A stretch of 64,000 nucleotides of DNA from Streptomyces sp. NBC_01478 (GTDB lineage Bacteria; Actinomycetota; Actinomycetes; Streptomycetales; Streptomycetaceae), in assembly GCF_036227225.1 (NCBI RefSeq), contig NZ_CP109444.1, positions 1,302,001 to 1,366,000 on the forward strand, given 5' to 3'. The notes below the pieces were generated by a model. That model was given only the letters and a program-made list of their open reading frames with translations. It was not told where the DNA came from and ran no database searches. Position numbers and translations under genes: made by a program. Positions 24,638 to 33,650 of the stretch are shown in pieces. Position 1 is the first letter of the stretch. Each line of letters begins with the position of its first letter.

Positions 24638-25366
24638 TCAGCCCAGGAACGCGCTCAGCTCACGGCGGTGCGCGGCCACCCAGCCGTGCGCGTCCCGGAT
24701 GTCGTCCACGACACCGCTCGCCCGCAGGTCCGCCATGCCCCGTTCGCCGCGCTCGGCGCCGGCGTCGATGCCTCGCGCGCACCGGTCCTGCCACCACAGG
24801 ACCGTGTCCAGGAGCCGGTCGGTGTCGTCGAGGCCGTACGCCTCGCAGAGCAGCGCGATCCGGCGGGCGGTCGCCCGCACGTCGGTGACGCCCGGGCCGA
24901 GGTCCAGGTACTGCCAGCAGACATGGGCGAGGTCGTGGACGCGCTCGCCGGGAGCGGAGAGGTCCCAGTCGACGAAGGCCAGCGGGTGCCACGCACGGTC
25001 GTAGACGGTGTTCTTGGGGGCCAGGTCGTTGTGGCAGACGACGTCCTGGTCACCGGCCTCCGGTGTGCCGTGGGTCAAGTCGTGGAAGGCGCGGACGAGT
25101 TGTGCGACGCGGACGAGGCTGTCGTCGGTGCGCACGGCGGAGCGTTCGCCGGTATCGACGGCCGCCCGGCCCTCGATGTACCGGAACACCTCGCGCCCCC
25201 GCTCGTCCGTGCCGAGGAAGCGCGGTGCTCCTTCCCACCCCCGCCGCTCGAACAGCGCGAGCAGTCCGGTGACGTACCGCGACCGTTCGGCGGGTGTACG
25301 GCGTACGGTCTCGCCGACCCTTACGACCTTGTTGATCGCCCCTCCGCCCAGCACCGATTCCTCCAC
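24638..25366 (-). CDS. Aminoglycoside-phosphotransferase-fold kinase
   Basis: A 242-residue APH/choline-kinase-fold protein. The catalytic loop is VVCHNDLAPKNTVYD (HxDxxxxN), and the metal-binding Asp is in FVDWDLSAPGER. The N-terminal lobe is short (INKVVRVGETVRR). Such proteins phosphorylate small alcohols or amines and, rarely, antibiotics; no close substrate assignment is possible. The GTG at 25366 has GGGGAGG 8 bases upstream; a longer start at 25426 would overlap the divergent P-loop gene. The two genes are back to back, only 58 bases apart. Confidence 0.8.
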   Translation of the reverse strand: MEESVLGGGAINKVVRVGETVRRTPAERSRYVTGLLALFERRGWEGAPRFLGTDERGREVFRYIEGRAAVDTGERSAVRTDDSLVRVAQLVRAFHDLTHGTPEAGDQDVVCHNDLAPKNTVYDRAWHPLAFVDWDLSAPGERVHDLAHVCWQYLDLGPGVTDVRATARRIALLCEAYGLDDTDRLLDTVLWWQDRCARGIDAGAERGERGMADLRASGVVDDIRDAHGWVAAHRRELSAFLG

Positions 25367-25424
25367 GCGGTCCGCCTCCCCGAAATCACTCGACCTCACG
25401 AGTGTCCCTTGGGACCCTGCGCCC

Positions 25425-25964
25425 ATGGATCACTCGGAGGCACTGCTCATCGGCGGACGCGCCGGGGTCGGGAAGACGACCGTCGGCTGGGAGGTGTCGG
25501 CGCGGCTGCGGGCGGCGGAGGTCGCCCATGCCGTGATCGACGGGGACTTCATGGGAAAGGTGCATCCGGCACCGGCCGGCGATCCGCACCGGACGGCGAT
25601 CGGCGAGGCCAACCTGACCGCCGTGTGGGGGAATTACGCCGCGCTGGGGTACCGGCGGCTGGTGTACACGAACACGGTGAGCGTGCTCGACGAGTCGGCC
25701 GGACAGTTCCGTCGGGCGATGGGGGCGGACACCCGAATCGTACGGGTGCTGCTGACCGCCTCCGACGAAACGGCGGCCGGGCGGCTGAACGGGCGGGAGA
25801 TCGGCAGCGAGTTGGCGCGCGAGCTGGCCAACAGTGCCAGTAAAGCACGGGTGTTGGACGAGCGGGCGCCCGTGGACACCGTCCGGGTGGTGACCGACGG
25901 GCGCTCCGTCGTCGACATCGCGGGCGAGGTGCTGGCCGCGACGGGCTGGGTCAACTACCTCTAG
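25425..25964 (+). CDS. P-loop kinase-like protein
   Basis: A 179-residue small P-loop NTPase. The Walker A is GGRAGVGKTT at residues ~9-18, with VIDGDFMG as a likely acceptor-binding segment after the second strand, and LTASDETAAGRLNGREI resembling the lid region of shikimate/gluconate-type kinases. It could phosphorylate a small molecule; the substrate is unknown. The ATG at 25425 has no strong ribosome site (GGGACC upstream). It is divergent from the APH-fold kinase, and its stop overlaps the convergent permease stop by 4 bases (25961-25964). Confidence 0.75.
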   Translation: MDHSEALLIGGRAGVGKTTVGWEVSARLRAAEVAHAVIDGDFMGKVHPAPAGDPHRTAIGEANLTAVWGNYAALGYRRLVYTNTVSVLDESAGQFRRAMGADTRIVRVLLTASDETAAGRLNGREIGSELARELANSASKARVLDERAPVDTVRVVTDGRSVVDIAGEVLAATGWVNYL

Positions 25965-27430
25965 GCACCGGCGGGTTCGGGGTCCGGGGCGGTCTCCGTG
26001 AGGTACTCCTCGGTGATCTCCTTCGGGCCGAACGGCCACACCTTCTCCATGCGGGCCCAGATCACGAACGCGACGCAGCCCAGGGCCAGCCAGGCCAGGG
26101 ACCACTCGATGGGGTGGCGGCCCGGGGAGTTCTTGTCCGCGTAGCCGTAGATCACGCACCAGCCGACGAAGGCGACGATGCTCGGCACGGGGTAGAGCCA
26201 CATCCGGTACGGGCGGCGCAGGGTCGGCTGGCGCCTGCGCAGGACCGTCAGGGCGATGATCTGGGCCAGTGCCTGGACGATGACCATGACCGTGGTGAGG
26301 AGTTGGATCAGGGTCGCGAGGTCGGTGTGACGGCCGATGAGGAAGCCGATCGCCGTGATCACGCCCATGGTGGCCAGGCCCAGCATCGGGAAGCGGTGCT
26401 TGGGGTGGAGCTTGGCGTAGGGGCGGAAGAAGACGCGTTCGCGGGCCGCGTCGTAGGGGACCCGGGAGCCGCCGAGGAGGCCGGTGAAGACCGAGGCGAA
26501 GGCCGTGATCAGGATCAGGACGGTGACCGTGTCGGCGGCGCCCTTGCCCCAGGTCTTCTCCAGGACGGCCGAGGCCACCGACGTGGAGGCGATGTCGTTC
26601 ACGTTCGTCATCCGGTGCCAGTCGATGACGCCGAGGGTGCCGATCTGGAGCATGAGGTAGATCACCATGATGCCGACGATGGAGAAGAGGATGGAGCGCG
26701 GCAGGGTGCGGCCGGGGTCCTTGATCTCGGCGCCCATGTAGGCGGTGGTGTTGTAGCCGAGGTAGTCGTAGATGCCGATGGTCAGGCCGCCGGCGAAGCC
26801 GAGCCAGAAGTGGTCGCTGCCCAGGTCGAAGGCGTGTGCCGGGTAGGTGAAGGCGAGGTCGCCGCTGAAGTGGGTCGCGGCGGCCAGGATCACCAGGAAC
26901 ACCGAGGCGATCATCACGGTCCACATGACGGCGGTGATGCGGGCGATGTTCTCGATGCCGCGCCACAGCAGGAGGATCACCAGGGCGATCACGCCGAGGC
27001 CGATGAGGTCGCCCGACGTCTTGCCCAAGTCCGGTGCCAGATAGCCGAGATACTGCACGAAGCCGACCACGCCGGTGGACATGATCAGCGGGATGAAGAG
27101 CATCGCCGTCCACACGAACAGGAACGGCATCAGCCGGCCGGTGCGGTACTGGAAGGCCTGGCGCAGATAGACGTAGCTGCCGCCGGAGCCGGGCATCGCG
27201 GCGCCCATCTCGGCCCACACGAGCCCGTCGGCGAGCGCGAGGACCGCGCCCGCGACGAAGCCGATCACCGCCTGCGGGCCGCCGAACGCGGCGACCATCA
27301 GCGGGATCGTCACGAACGGACCGATCCCGCACATCTGGCTCATGTTGATGGCGGTGGCCTGGAAGAGGCCGACGCGGCGGACGAACCCGCCGTCGGGGGG
27401 CGGGCTACCGGGAGGCGGACTACCGGACAT
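25961..27430 (-). CDS. APC-family amino acid/amine permease
   Basis: A 489-residue transporter with about 12 membrane helices. FQATAINMSQMCGIGPFVTIPLMVAAFGGPQ is the APC first-helix motif with the Gly-rich unwound segment, and MPGSGGSYVYLRQAF the second. The C-terminus is a charged tail (KEITEEYLTETAPDPE). It imports an amino acid or related amine by cation symport or exchange. AGGAG is 6 bases before the ATG. It is divergent from the ROK regulator; the operator at 27501-27517 lies between them, so it could be co-controlled with the glucosaminidase system, though no sugar-amine role is proven. Confidence 0.87.
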   Translation of the reverse strand: MSGSPPPGSPPPDGGFVRRVGLFQATAINMSQMCGIGPFVTIPLMVAAFGGPQAVIGFVAGAVLALADGLVWAEMGAAMPGSGGSYVYLRQAFQYRTGRLMPFLFVWTAMLFIPLIMSTGVVGFVQYLGYLAPDLGKTSGDLIGLGVIALVILLLWRGIENIARITAVMWTVMIASVFLVILAAATHFSGDLAFTYPAHAFDLGSDHFWLGFAGGLTIGIYDYLGYNTTAYMGAEIKDPGRTLPRSILFSIVGIMVIYLMLQIGTLGVIDWHRMTNVNDIASTSVASAVLEKTWGKGAADTVTVLILITAFASVFTGLLGGSRVPYDAARERVFFRPYAKLHPKHRFPMLGLATMGVITAIGFLIGRHTDLATLIQLLTTVMVIVQALAQIIALTVLRRRQPTLRRPYRMWLYPVPSIVAFVGWCVIYGYADKNSPGRHPIEWSLAWLALGCVAFVIWARMEKVWPFGPKEITEEYLTETAPDPEPAGA

Positions 27431-27500
27431 GGGGACTCCTGGGGCTGGTCACGGGGAGAGGGAGACGGGATGGCCCGGTGCGGGTGACTGGGCGATAAAG

Positions 27501-27517
27501 TTAAGGAGCCTTACTAG
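27501..27517. promoter_or_regulatory. ROK operator upstream of the ROK repressor gene
   Basis: The 17-base sequence TTAAGGAGCCTTACTAG matches 13 of 17 bases of the inverted site before the glucosaminidase gene (28806-28822). It sits 23 bases before the ROK start and 70 bases before the divergent permease start. The pattern resembles the AT-flanked palindrome described for the chitosan repressor CsnR of Streptomyces (recalled, not checked). Confidence 0.65.
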
Positions 27518-27539
27518 ACTCGTCAAGAGGCTGTCCCGG

Positions 27540-28742
27540 ATGCCGGAGAATGATGCGATGCCCGCCAGTGACGCCGTGGAGCGACCGGACCAGCCCTGGA
27601 GCCGGCAGCGGCTGCGCAGTACCAACGCGCGGCTGCTGCTCGACAGGCTGCGCACCGCCGGTGCCGCCTCGCGGGCCCAACTCGCCCGCGAGACAGGCCT
27701 GTCGAAGCCGACGGTCTCCAGCGCGCTCGCCGCACTGGAGGAGGCGGGACTGGTCCACGAGGTCGGCACGCAGGCTCCCGAGCGCGGCCGGACCGCCGTG
27801 CTGTACGCCCCCGATCCGTCCGCCGGGTACGCGCTCGGGATCGACGTGGGCCGCAGTTGGCTGCGGGTCGCGGTGGCCAATCTGGACGGCGAGGTGGTGG
27901 CCCGGGCGGACGTCCGCAACCGGGCCCGCAGCTCGGGCGCCATGGCCGAGCTGGTGGTCGCCACCGCGCACCAGGTGGTCGCGAACTCCGAGGTCGAACC
28001 GGCGGCGGTGGTGCACGCCGTGGTGGGCACGCCGGGTGTCTACGACGAGCAGCGGCGCCGGGTGCGGTACGCGATGCATCTGCCGGGCTGGGGCCGGGCC
28101 GGGCTGTTCGACCGGATGCGGGAGGAGCTGGGCGTCCCGCTGGAGGTGCACAACGACGCGAATCTCGCGGCGCTGGGCGAGTACACGTACGGCGTCGGCG
28201 CGGGCAGCAAGCTGTTCGCGTACATCATGATCGGCACCGGTCTGGGCATGGGCGTGGTCAGCGAGGGGCGGCTGTTCACGGGGGCGCACGGCGGCGCCGG
28301 GGAGATCGGGTTCCTGCCGTGGCCGGGGCGGCAGAAGCCGGAGACGCTGGAGGACGCGGTCTCCGGGGTGGCCGTCGTGGAGGCGGCCCGGATGTTCGGC
28401 ATGAGCGGGCAGCAGCTCACCGCGAAGGCCGTGTTCGACGCGGCCCGGCAGGGAAACGCCGCAGCAGTCAAGGCGGTTGAGCTGGAGGGCGAGCGGATCG
28501 CGCACACGGTGGCGGCGGCGGCCGCGGTGCTCGATCCGGACCTGGTCGTCCTGGGCGGCGGGGTCGGGCACAGCGTGGATCTGCTGCTCCGCCCGGTGCG
28601 GGAGAACCTGCGCGCGCTCACTCCGCTCCGGCCGAAGATCGTGCCCAGCGCGCTGGGCGAGGACGCGGTGCTGCTGGGTGCGGTGGCCACCGCGCTGGGC
28701 ACCGCGCGGGACCTGGTGTTCGAGCGCCACTCGGCGTCCTGA
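27540..28742 (+). CDS. ROK-family transcriptional repressor (CsnR-like context)
   Basis: A 400-residue ROK regulator. N-terminal winged helix: LLLDRLRTAGAASRAQLARE and GLSKPTVSSALAALEEAGLV. The sugar-kinase-like domain starts at YALGIDVGRSWLRVAVANLD and contains NDANLAALGEYTYGVG (with the kinase-type Asp) and IGTGLGMGVV. The usual ROK zinc cluster (CxCGxxGC) is absent; GRQKPETLEDAVSG stands in its place. The ATG at 27540 (AAGAGG upstream) is used; a second at 27558 is possible. It probably represses itself and the glucosaminidase gene that follows 102 bases downstream through their matching operators, with a glucosamine-type inducer. Confidence 0.88.
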   Translation: MPENDAMPASDAVERPDQPWSRQRLRSTNARLLLDRLRTAGAASRAQLARETGLSKPTVSSALAALEEAGLVHEVGTQAPERGRTAVLYAPDPSAGYALGIDVGRSWLRVAVANLDGEVVARADVRNRARSSGAMAELVVATAHQVVANSEVEPAAVVHAVVGTPGVYDEQRRRVRYAMHLPGWGRAGLFDRMREELGVPLEVHNDANLAALGEYTYGVGAGSKLFAYIMIGTGLGMGVVSEGRLFTGAHGGAGEIGFLPWPGRQKPETLEDAVSGVAVVEAARMFGMSGQQLTAKAVFDAARQGNAAAVKAVELEGERIAHTVAAAAAVLDPDLVVLGGGVGHSVDLLLRPVRENLRALTPLRPKIVPSALGEDAVLLGAVATALGTARDLVFERHSAS

Positions 28743-28767
28743 ACAACTCGCCCACGGGCAACGGTGA

Positions 28768-28796
28768 TTGACAGGCCCCTTCGCGCGCCCTACCTT
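28768..28796 (+). promoter_or_regulatory. Promoter of the exo-glucosaminidase gene
   Basis: A perfect TTGACA (28768-28773) and TACCTT (28791-28796) are separated by 17 bases, followed about 10 bases later by the ROK operator (28806-28822). Repressor at that place would block the start or early elongation. Confidence 0.75.
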
Positions 28797-28805
28797 CTGG
28801 TGCGG

Positions 28806-28822
28806 TTAGTAAAGCTTCCTAA
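28806..28822. promoter_or_regulatory. ROK operator upstream of the exo-glucosaminidase gene
   Basis: TTAGTAAAGCTTCCTAA, a partly palindromic site whose outer halves (TTAG/CTAA) and inner AA..TT are symmetric. The complement matches the site at 27501-27517. It lies just after the -10 element and 22 bases before the GTG start. Confidence 0.7.
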
Positions 28823-28844
28823 CTTGACGAGGCTGGAGACCGCC

Positions 28845-31565
28845 GTGTTCCACCGCCCCGCCGTTCCCCCACTTCTCAGAGGCCGTCTCGCCACGGCCGC
28901 GGTCGCCCTCGGCCTGCTCGGCACCCTCACCACCGGCGCCTGGGCGGGGGCCCGGGAGCCGTCCCCGCAGCAGCACGCACAGGCCCCCGTGACCGCCGTA
29001 CGCTCGACGGCCGGGACCGCCACCCCGCTGTCCGGCTACGCGATCCAGTCGTCCGCCAAGGTCACCGACTCGCCCGCGGCCGTCTCCTCCCCCGGCTATC
29101 GGGCGACCGGCTGGTACCCGGCCGGCGCGCGCTCGACCGTCCTCGCGGCCCTGATCGCCGACGGCGTCTACCCGGACCCCTTCTACTCGACCAACCAGCG
29201 GAAGATCCCGAAGGCCGACTTCCAGGTGCCGTGGTGGTACCGCAGCGACTTCACGGTCGCCGATCCCGGCGAGCGCACCTACCTCGACTTCAGCGGGGTG
29301 ATCTCGGCAGCCGACGTCTATGTCAACGGCAAACAGGTCGCCAAGGCCGCCAATGTGGTCGGCGCCTATACCCAGCACGAGGTGGACGTCACCTCGCTCG
29401 TCCGCTCCGGCACGAACACGGTCGCCTTCCGCGTCCGGCCGAACGACCCGAACAAGAACCTCACCATGGGCTGGATCGACTGGCTCCAGCCGCCGCCCGA
29501 CGAGAACATGGGCATCGTCCGTGACGTCCTCGTCCGGCGCGGCGGCCCGGTCGCGCTGCGCGACGCACATGTGGTGACCAGCCTGGCCGTGCCGTCACTC
29601 GCCACCGCCGACCTGACGGTGAAGGCGCGGGTCCGCAACGACTCGAACACCCCCGTCGCCGCGCGGGTCAGCGGCAGCATCGGCACCAAGTCCTTCGCCA
29701 CCAGCGTCTCCCTCGCCGCGCACCGGACGAAGACCGTCACCTTCACCGTCCACCTGGACTCCCCGAAGGTCTGGTGGCCGGCCGGCATGGGCGGCCAGCC
29801 GCTCTACGACCTGGACCTCACCGCCTCCGTCGCGGGCACCCCCTCCGACATCGCGCACGAGACCTTCGGCATCCGCGATGTGCGGGCTCCGCTGAACTCG
29901 GACGGCGACCGCCAGTACCGGATCAACGGCCGCAAGGTGCTGATCAAGGGCGGCGGTTGGTCACCGGACGAGTTCCTGCGCTGGGACAGGACGTACGTCG
30001 AGGACCGCCTGAAGTACGCCCTCGACCTGGGCCTGAACACCATCCGCCTGGAAGGACACATCGAGCCGGACGAGTTCTTCGACCTGGCCGACCGCTACGG
30101 CATCCTGACCCTCCCCGGCTGGGAGTGCTGCGACAAGTGGGAGGGCCAGGTCAACGGGGACGAGACCGGCGACAAGTGGACCGCCGCCGACTACCCCGTC
30201 GCCAAGGCGTCGATGGCCGCCGAGGCCGCCCGGCTGCGCGACCACCCGAGCGTGATCTCCTTCCTCATCGGCAGCGACTTCGCCCCCGACGCGAGGATCG
30301 AGAAGACGTACCTGGACGCCTTGAAGGCCGCCGACTGGAAAACCCCGGTGGTCGCCGCCGCGTCTGACAACTCGTCGCCGATCAGCGGCAGTTCGGGCAT
30401 GAAGATGACCGGCCCCTACGACTGGATCCCGCCGAACTACTGGTACGCCAAACGCGAGGGCGGCGCCACCGGCTTCAACTCCGAGACCAGCGCGGGCCCC
30501 GACATCCCCACCCTCGACACCCTGCGCCGGATGATGACCCCGGCCGAACTGGCCACGCTCTGGAAGGACCCGAGCGCCAAGCAGTACCACCGCTCCCCGT
30601 CACCGGTCTTCAACACCCTCAAGCTGTACGACAACGCCCTCACCGGCCGCTACGGCCCGCCGACGAGCCTCACCGACTACGTCCGCAAGGCGCAGTTGGC
30701 GCAGTACGAGAATGTGCGGGCCCAGTTCGAGGCGTACGAGCGCAACGCAACCGACGCCTCGAAGCCGGCCACCGGGGTCGTCTACTGGATGTTCAACAGC
30801 GGCTGGACCTCGCTGCACTGGCAGTTGATGGACCGTTACCTCGACCAGGGCGGCGCCTACTTCGGCGCGAAGAAGGCGAACGAGCCGCTGCACATCCAGT
30901 ACTCCTACGACAACCGCTCGGTCGTCGTGGTGAACAACCGGAACTCCTCGGCACACCAACTCACCGCGCGGGCAACGCTGTTCAACACCGACGGCACCCA
31001 GAAGTACGACAAGAAGGTGACCGGGGTGAGGGTCTCCGGCGGCGGCGCTCACAGCACCGCGCTCACCCTGCCCGCGTCGGTTCCCGGGCTGTCGACCACG
31101 TACCTGGTGCGGCTGACCCTGACCGACGCGTCCGGCAAGGAGGTGAGCCGGAACGTGTACTGGCTCTCCGCCGAACCCGACACGCTCGACTGGGCGCACA
31201 CCGACTGGTACTACACGCCGACGACGAGCTACGCGGACCTCAAGGGGCTCAACGCGATGGCGCAGGTGCCGGTTTCGGCGACGGCGTCGACCTCGGCGGG
31301 CGCGGACGGCACCTCGACCACGACCGTCACGGTGCGCAACTCCGGCAAGGGGAGGACGCCTTCACTCCTCACCGACGTCCATCTCGTGGACGCGGCGGGC
31401 AGGCCGGTGCTGCCGGTGCGGTGGTCCGACAACGAACTGAGCCTGTGGCCCGGGGAGTCGAAGACGCTGACGGTGACCTACCGGACGGCGGATCTGCACG
31501 GGTCGGCGCCACGGGTGCGGGTCTCCGGCTGGAACACGCCGGAGCGGACGGTCCCGGCGGCGTGA
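28845..31565 (+). CDS. csxA: Secreted GH2 exo-beta-D-glucosaminidase (CsxA-type)
   Basis: A 906-residue exported glycoside hydrolase family 2 enzyme. The signal peptide (LATAAVALGLLGTLTTGAWA) is followed by the sugar-binding domain (ATGWYPAGARSTVLAALIADGVYPDPFY, WWYRSDF), Ig-like domains, the TIM barrel and C-terminal beta domains. GH2 enzymes normally have Asn-Glu before the acid/base; here the position reads Ser477-Asp478 (IGSDFAPD), as in the CsxA subfamily, and Glu547 (FNSETSAGPD) fits the nucleophile. CsxA enzymes release glucosamine from chitosan ends. The GTG at 28845 has GGAG 6 bases upstream. It is the likely target of the ROK repressor next door. Confidence 0.88.
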   Translation: MFHRPAVPPLLRGRLATAAVALGLLGTLTTGAWAGAREPSPQQHAQAPVTAVRSTAGTATPLSGYAIQSSAKVTDSPAAVSSPGYRATGWYPAGARSTVLAALIADGVYPDPFYSTNQRKIPKADFQVPWWYRSDFTVADPGERTYLDFSGVISAADVYVNGKQVAKAANVVGAYTQHEVDVTSLVRSGTNTVAFRVRPNDPNKNLTMGWIDWLQPPPDENMGIVRDVLVRRGGPVALRDAHVVTSLAVPSLATADLTVKARVRNDSNTPVAARVSGSIGTKSFATSVSLAAHRTKTVTFTVHLDSPKVWWPAGMGGQPLYDLDLTASVAGTPSDIAHETFGIRDVRAPLNSDGDRQYRINGRKVLIKGGGWSPDEFLRWDRTYVEDRLKYALDLGLNTIRLEGHIEPDEFFDLADRYGILTLPGWECCDKWEGQVNGDETGDKWTAADYPVAKASMAAEAARLRDHPSVISFLIGSDFAPDARIEKTYLDALKAADWKTPVVAAASDNSSPISGSSGMKMTGPYDWIPPNYWYAKREGGATGFNSETSAGPDIPTLDTLRRMMTPAELATLWKDPSAKQYHRSPSPVFNTLKLYDNALTGRYGPPTSLTDYVRKAQLAQYENVRAQFEAYERNATDASKPATGVVYWMFNSGWTSLHWQLMDRYLDQGGAYFGAKKANEPLHIQYSYDNRSVVVVNNRNSSAHQLTARATLFNTDGTQKYDKKVTGVRVSGGGAHSTALTLPASVPGLSTTYLVRLTLTDASGKEVSRNVYWLSAEPDTLDWAHTDWYYTPTTSYADLKGLNAMAQVPVSATASTSAGADGTSTTTVTVRNSGKGRTPSLLTDVHLVDAAGRPVLPVRWSDNELSLWPGESKTLTVTYRTADLHGSAPRVRVSGWNTPERTVPAA

Positions 31566-31575
31566 CCGTCTGAGA

Positions 31576-31611
31576 ACCGGTGGGGCCCGGCCGCCGCCGG
31601 GCCCCACCGGT
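31576..31611. terminator. Bidirectional terminator between the glucosaminidase and the ThuA-like gene
   Basis: A perfect 16-base GC-rich stem (ACCGGTGGGGCCCGGC and its complement) with a 4-base loop, lying in the 51-base gap between two convergent genes. It should stop transcription from both sides. Confidence 0.85.
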
Positions 31612-31616
31612 CGTCA

Positions 31617-33041
31617 TCAGCTCACGTTGAGCGCGGTGTCGTCGACGACGAACGACGTCTGGAGGGTGGACCCTTCGACGCCGCTGAACTTGATGGTGGC
31701 GGTGGTGCCGGCCAGGGAGGAGACGTCGAAGGACTTCAGGACGTATCCGGAGGCCGCGTTCAGGTTGGAGTACGTGGCCAGGGTGGTGGATCCGGCGGTG
31801 ACCGTCAGCTTGTCGTAGGCGGTGCTGGTGGTGGTCTCCGCGGTGTCGATGTGCAGATAGAAGCTGAGGGTGGCGGAGCAGCCGGACGGGATGCTCACCG
31901 ACTGGGACAGGGTGTCGGTGGTGGCGGTTCCGTAGCCGTCCAGCCAGGCCTTGTACGAACCGGTGCGGGCGGCCTCGCTGCTGGAGGTGGTGATGACGCC
32001 GCTACTGGCGGTCCAGGTGGTGTTGCCGGACTCGAAGCCCGGGTTGCCGAGCAGTTGGGCGGCGGTGCAGGTGCCGTCGCCTCCGCCGCCACCACCGGTG
32101 CTGCCGTCGCCGGCCAGCCACGCGGTGGCGTTGAGGGCGAGGGCCGCGTTGGTGGCGCCGGTGTCGTTCCAGCCGTCGTAGAGCGTGTTGCCGGACTGGC
32201 CGGTGCCGTCGTCGATGGGCGAGCTGTCACCCCAGAAGGCGACGCGGCCGCTGCCGAAGGTGCTGGTCGCGAAGAACGCGCCGGTGTTGCCGGAGTAACC
32301 GCTGCGGTACACAAGGCCCTTGACGTTCGCGTTGTCGGCGGGCTTCAGCGTGGCCGTCGTGCCGTCGGCGATCAGGCTCTTGGTGACCGTGCCGAAAGCG
32401 CCGTTCAGGACCGCGTTGCTGCTGTCGCTGATCGCGGCGGGGTAACCGGAGCTGACGTCGAGGGTGTCGATGGAGAAGCCGAACGGGTCGGTCGAGTCGA
32501 CGCTGTTGTTCGTCATCAGGTCGTTGAGGATCTCGACCGCGTCCTCGCCGTCGCTGTTGCGGTCGGCGCCGGTGTGGTCGGAGATCATGAAGAGGCCGCC
32601 GCCGTTCTGGACGAACGTCATGATCGCGGTCTTCTCGGCGGTCGTGAACAGCGTGTTGGGCTCGGGCAGGACCAGCGTGTCGAAGTTCGACAGGTCGGTC
32701 GTCGACGAACCGCCGTACGTCAGCGCGCTGGTCGCGGTCTTGAGGCTGTAGTCGCCGGTCTTCTGCAGGGCGACGCCCCACGACGAGAGCGCCCCGGTCC
32801 AGTCGGTCTCGGACGACGGGGAGGAGTCCTGGGACAGCGGGTCGGGCTTGCTGGTGGAGATGATCCAGTCCGCGTTGCCCGCCTCTTCGGCGTGGCCGTC
32901 GTCGAACAGGACGCGGTGCGTGGTGGCCGCGTGCGCGGGCGTGGCCGTGCTGGTGACCTGAAGGGCGGCCCCTGTGACGAGAAGCCCCAGGCCGGCGAGG
33001 GCGGTGGTGAGTCTGCGGCGGGATCTTCTGGATCCAAGCAT
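31617..33041 (-). CDS. Secreted ThuA/GATase1-like protein with C-terminal jelly-roll domain
   Basis: A 474-residue exported protein. The signal peptide is twin-arginine-like ([20 protein letters not shown], cut at AHA). Next is a GATase1-like domain ([61 protein letters not shown]) as in ThuA/trehalose-utilisation or DUF4350-like proteins. A GGGGGG linker joins a C-terminal domain ([20 protein letters not shown]) like the carbohydrate-binding or peptidase-associated jelly rolls. The enzymatic role is unknown. GGAGG is 8 bases before the ATG. It is convergent with the glucosaminidase. Confidence 0.78.
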   Translation of the reverse strand: MLGSRRSRRRLTTALAGLGLLVTGAALQVTSTATPAHAATTHRVLFDDGHAEEAGNADWIISTSKPDPLSQDSSPSSETDWTGALSSWGVALQKTGDYSLKTATSALTYGGSSTTDLSNFDTLVLPEPNTLFTTAEKTAIMTFVQNGGGLFMISDHTGADRNSDGEDAVEILNDLMTNNSVDSTDPFGFSIDTLDVSSGYPAAISDSSNAVLNGAFGTVTKSLIADGTTATLKPADNANVKGLVYRSGYSGNTGAFFATSTFGSGRVAFWGDSSPIDDGTGQSGNTLYDGWNDTGATNAALALNATAWLAGDGSTGGGGGGDGTCTAAQLLGNPGFESGNTTWTASSGVITTSSSEAARTGSYKAWLDGYGTATTDTLSQSVSIPSGCSATLSFYLHIDTAETTTSTAYDKLTVTAGSTTLATYSNLNAASGYVLKSFDVSSLAGTTATIKFSGVEGSTLQTSFVVDDTALNVS

Positions 33042-33272
33042 CCGGCGAACCTCCGTGAGGGGATGGGGAAGGGTGCGGTGCGGGCGCCTGATCTGCGCGC
33101 GTAGAACGGTAGTTGGGGAGTTCTACACGCGTTGAACGATTGAAAGGTACATGGCATGACGGGGTGGTGAACAGAAAGTCCCGGCAATAACAGGCAACAA
33201 AACCCGGGCGGACTGCCTTGGCGTCCAGCGGGCACATGAAGGGAGCAGGACTATCGACAAAGAGGGGCGGAG

Positions 33273-33536
33273 ATGGAGATCTCGGGCATCATCAGTGCCA
33301 TCATCATCGGCATCATCATTGGCGTGCTGGGACGGCTCGTCGTCCCCGGCCGCCAGCACATCGGCGTGCTGCTGACGATCGTCGTCGGCATCGTGGCCGC
33401 ACTGATCGGCGCGGCGATCGCATCGGGCCTGGGGGTCGCCGACACCAAGGGCATCGACTGGATCGAGTGGCTCATCCAGATCGGTCTGGCAGCGGTCGGG
33501 ATCGCCGCGCTGGACCGGTCGAGGGCGCGCCGCTGA
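33273..33536 (+). CDS. GlsB/YeaQ/YmgE-type small stress membrane protein
   Basis: An 87-residue membrane protein with three hydrophobic helices (GIISAIIIGIIIGVLGRLVVPG, IGVLLTIVVGIVAALIGAAIA, WLIQIGLAAVGIAAL), matching the transglycosylase-associated GlsB/YeaQ family. GAGGGGCGGAG directly precedes the ATG. These proteins are often stress-induced, with no biochemical role known. The 231-base gap upstream holds the promoters of this gene and of the divergent ThuA-like gene. Confidence 0.88.
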   Translation: MEISGIISAIIIGIIIGVLGRLVVPGRQHIGVLLTIVVGIVAALIGAAIASGLGVADTKGIDWIEWLIQIGLAAVGIAALDRSRARR

Positions 33537-33568
33537 GCGGGCGGCGGGACCTCCCGCGCGGGTGAGAC

Positions 33569-33606
33569 CGGGCGGCGGTGGCCGCATTCTGTGCGCCCGC
33601 CGCCCG
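33569..33606. terminator. Bidirectional terminator after the GlsB-like gene
   Basis: A perfect 10-base stem (CGGGCGGCGG and its complement) around an 18-base loop, between the convergent GlsB-like and GNAT genes. Confidence 0.6.
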
Positions 33607-33650
33607 ATCCCCCGCTTCTCGCGCCGCTGCGCCTCGCGGAGAGCCCTTGC

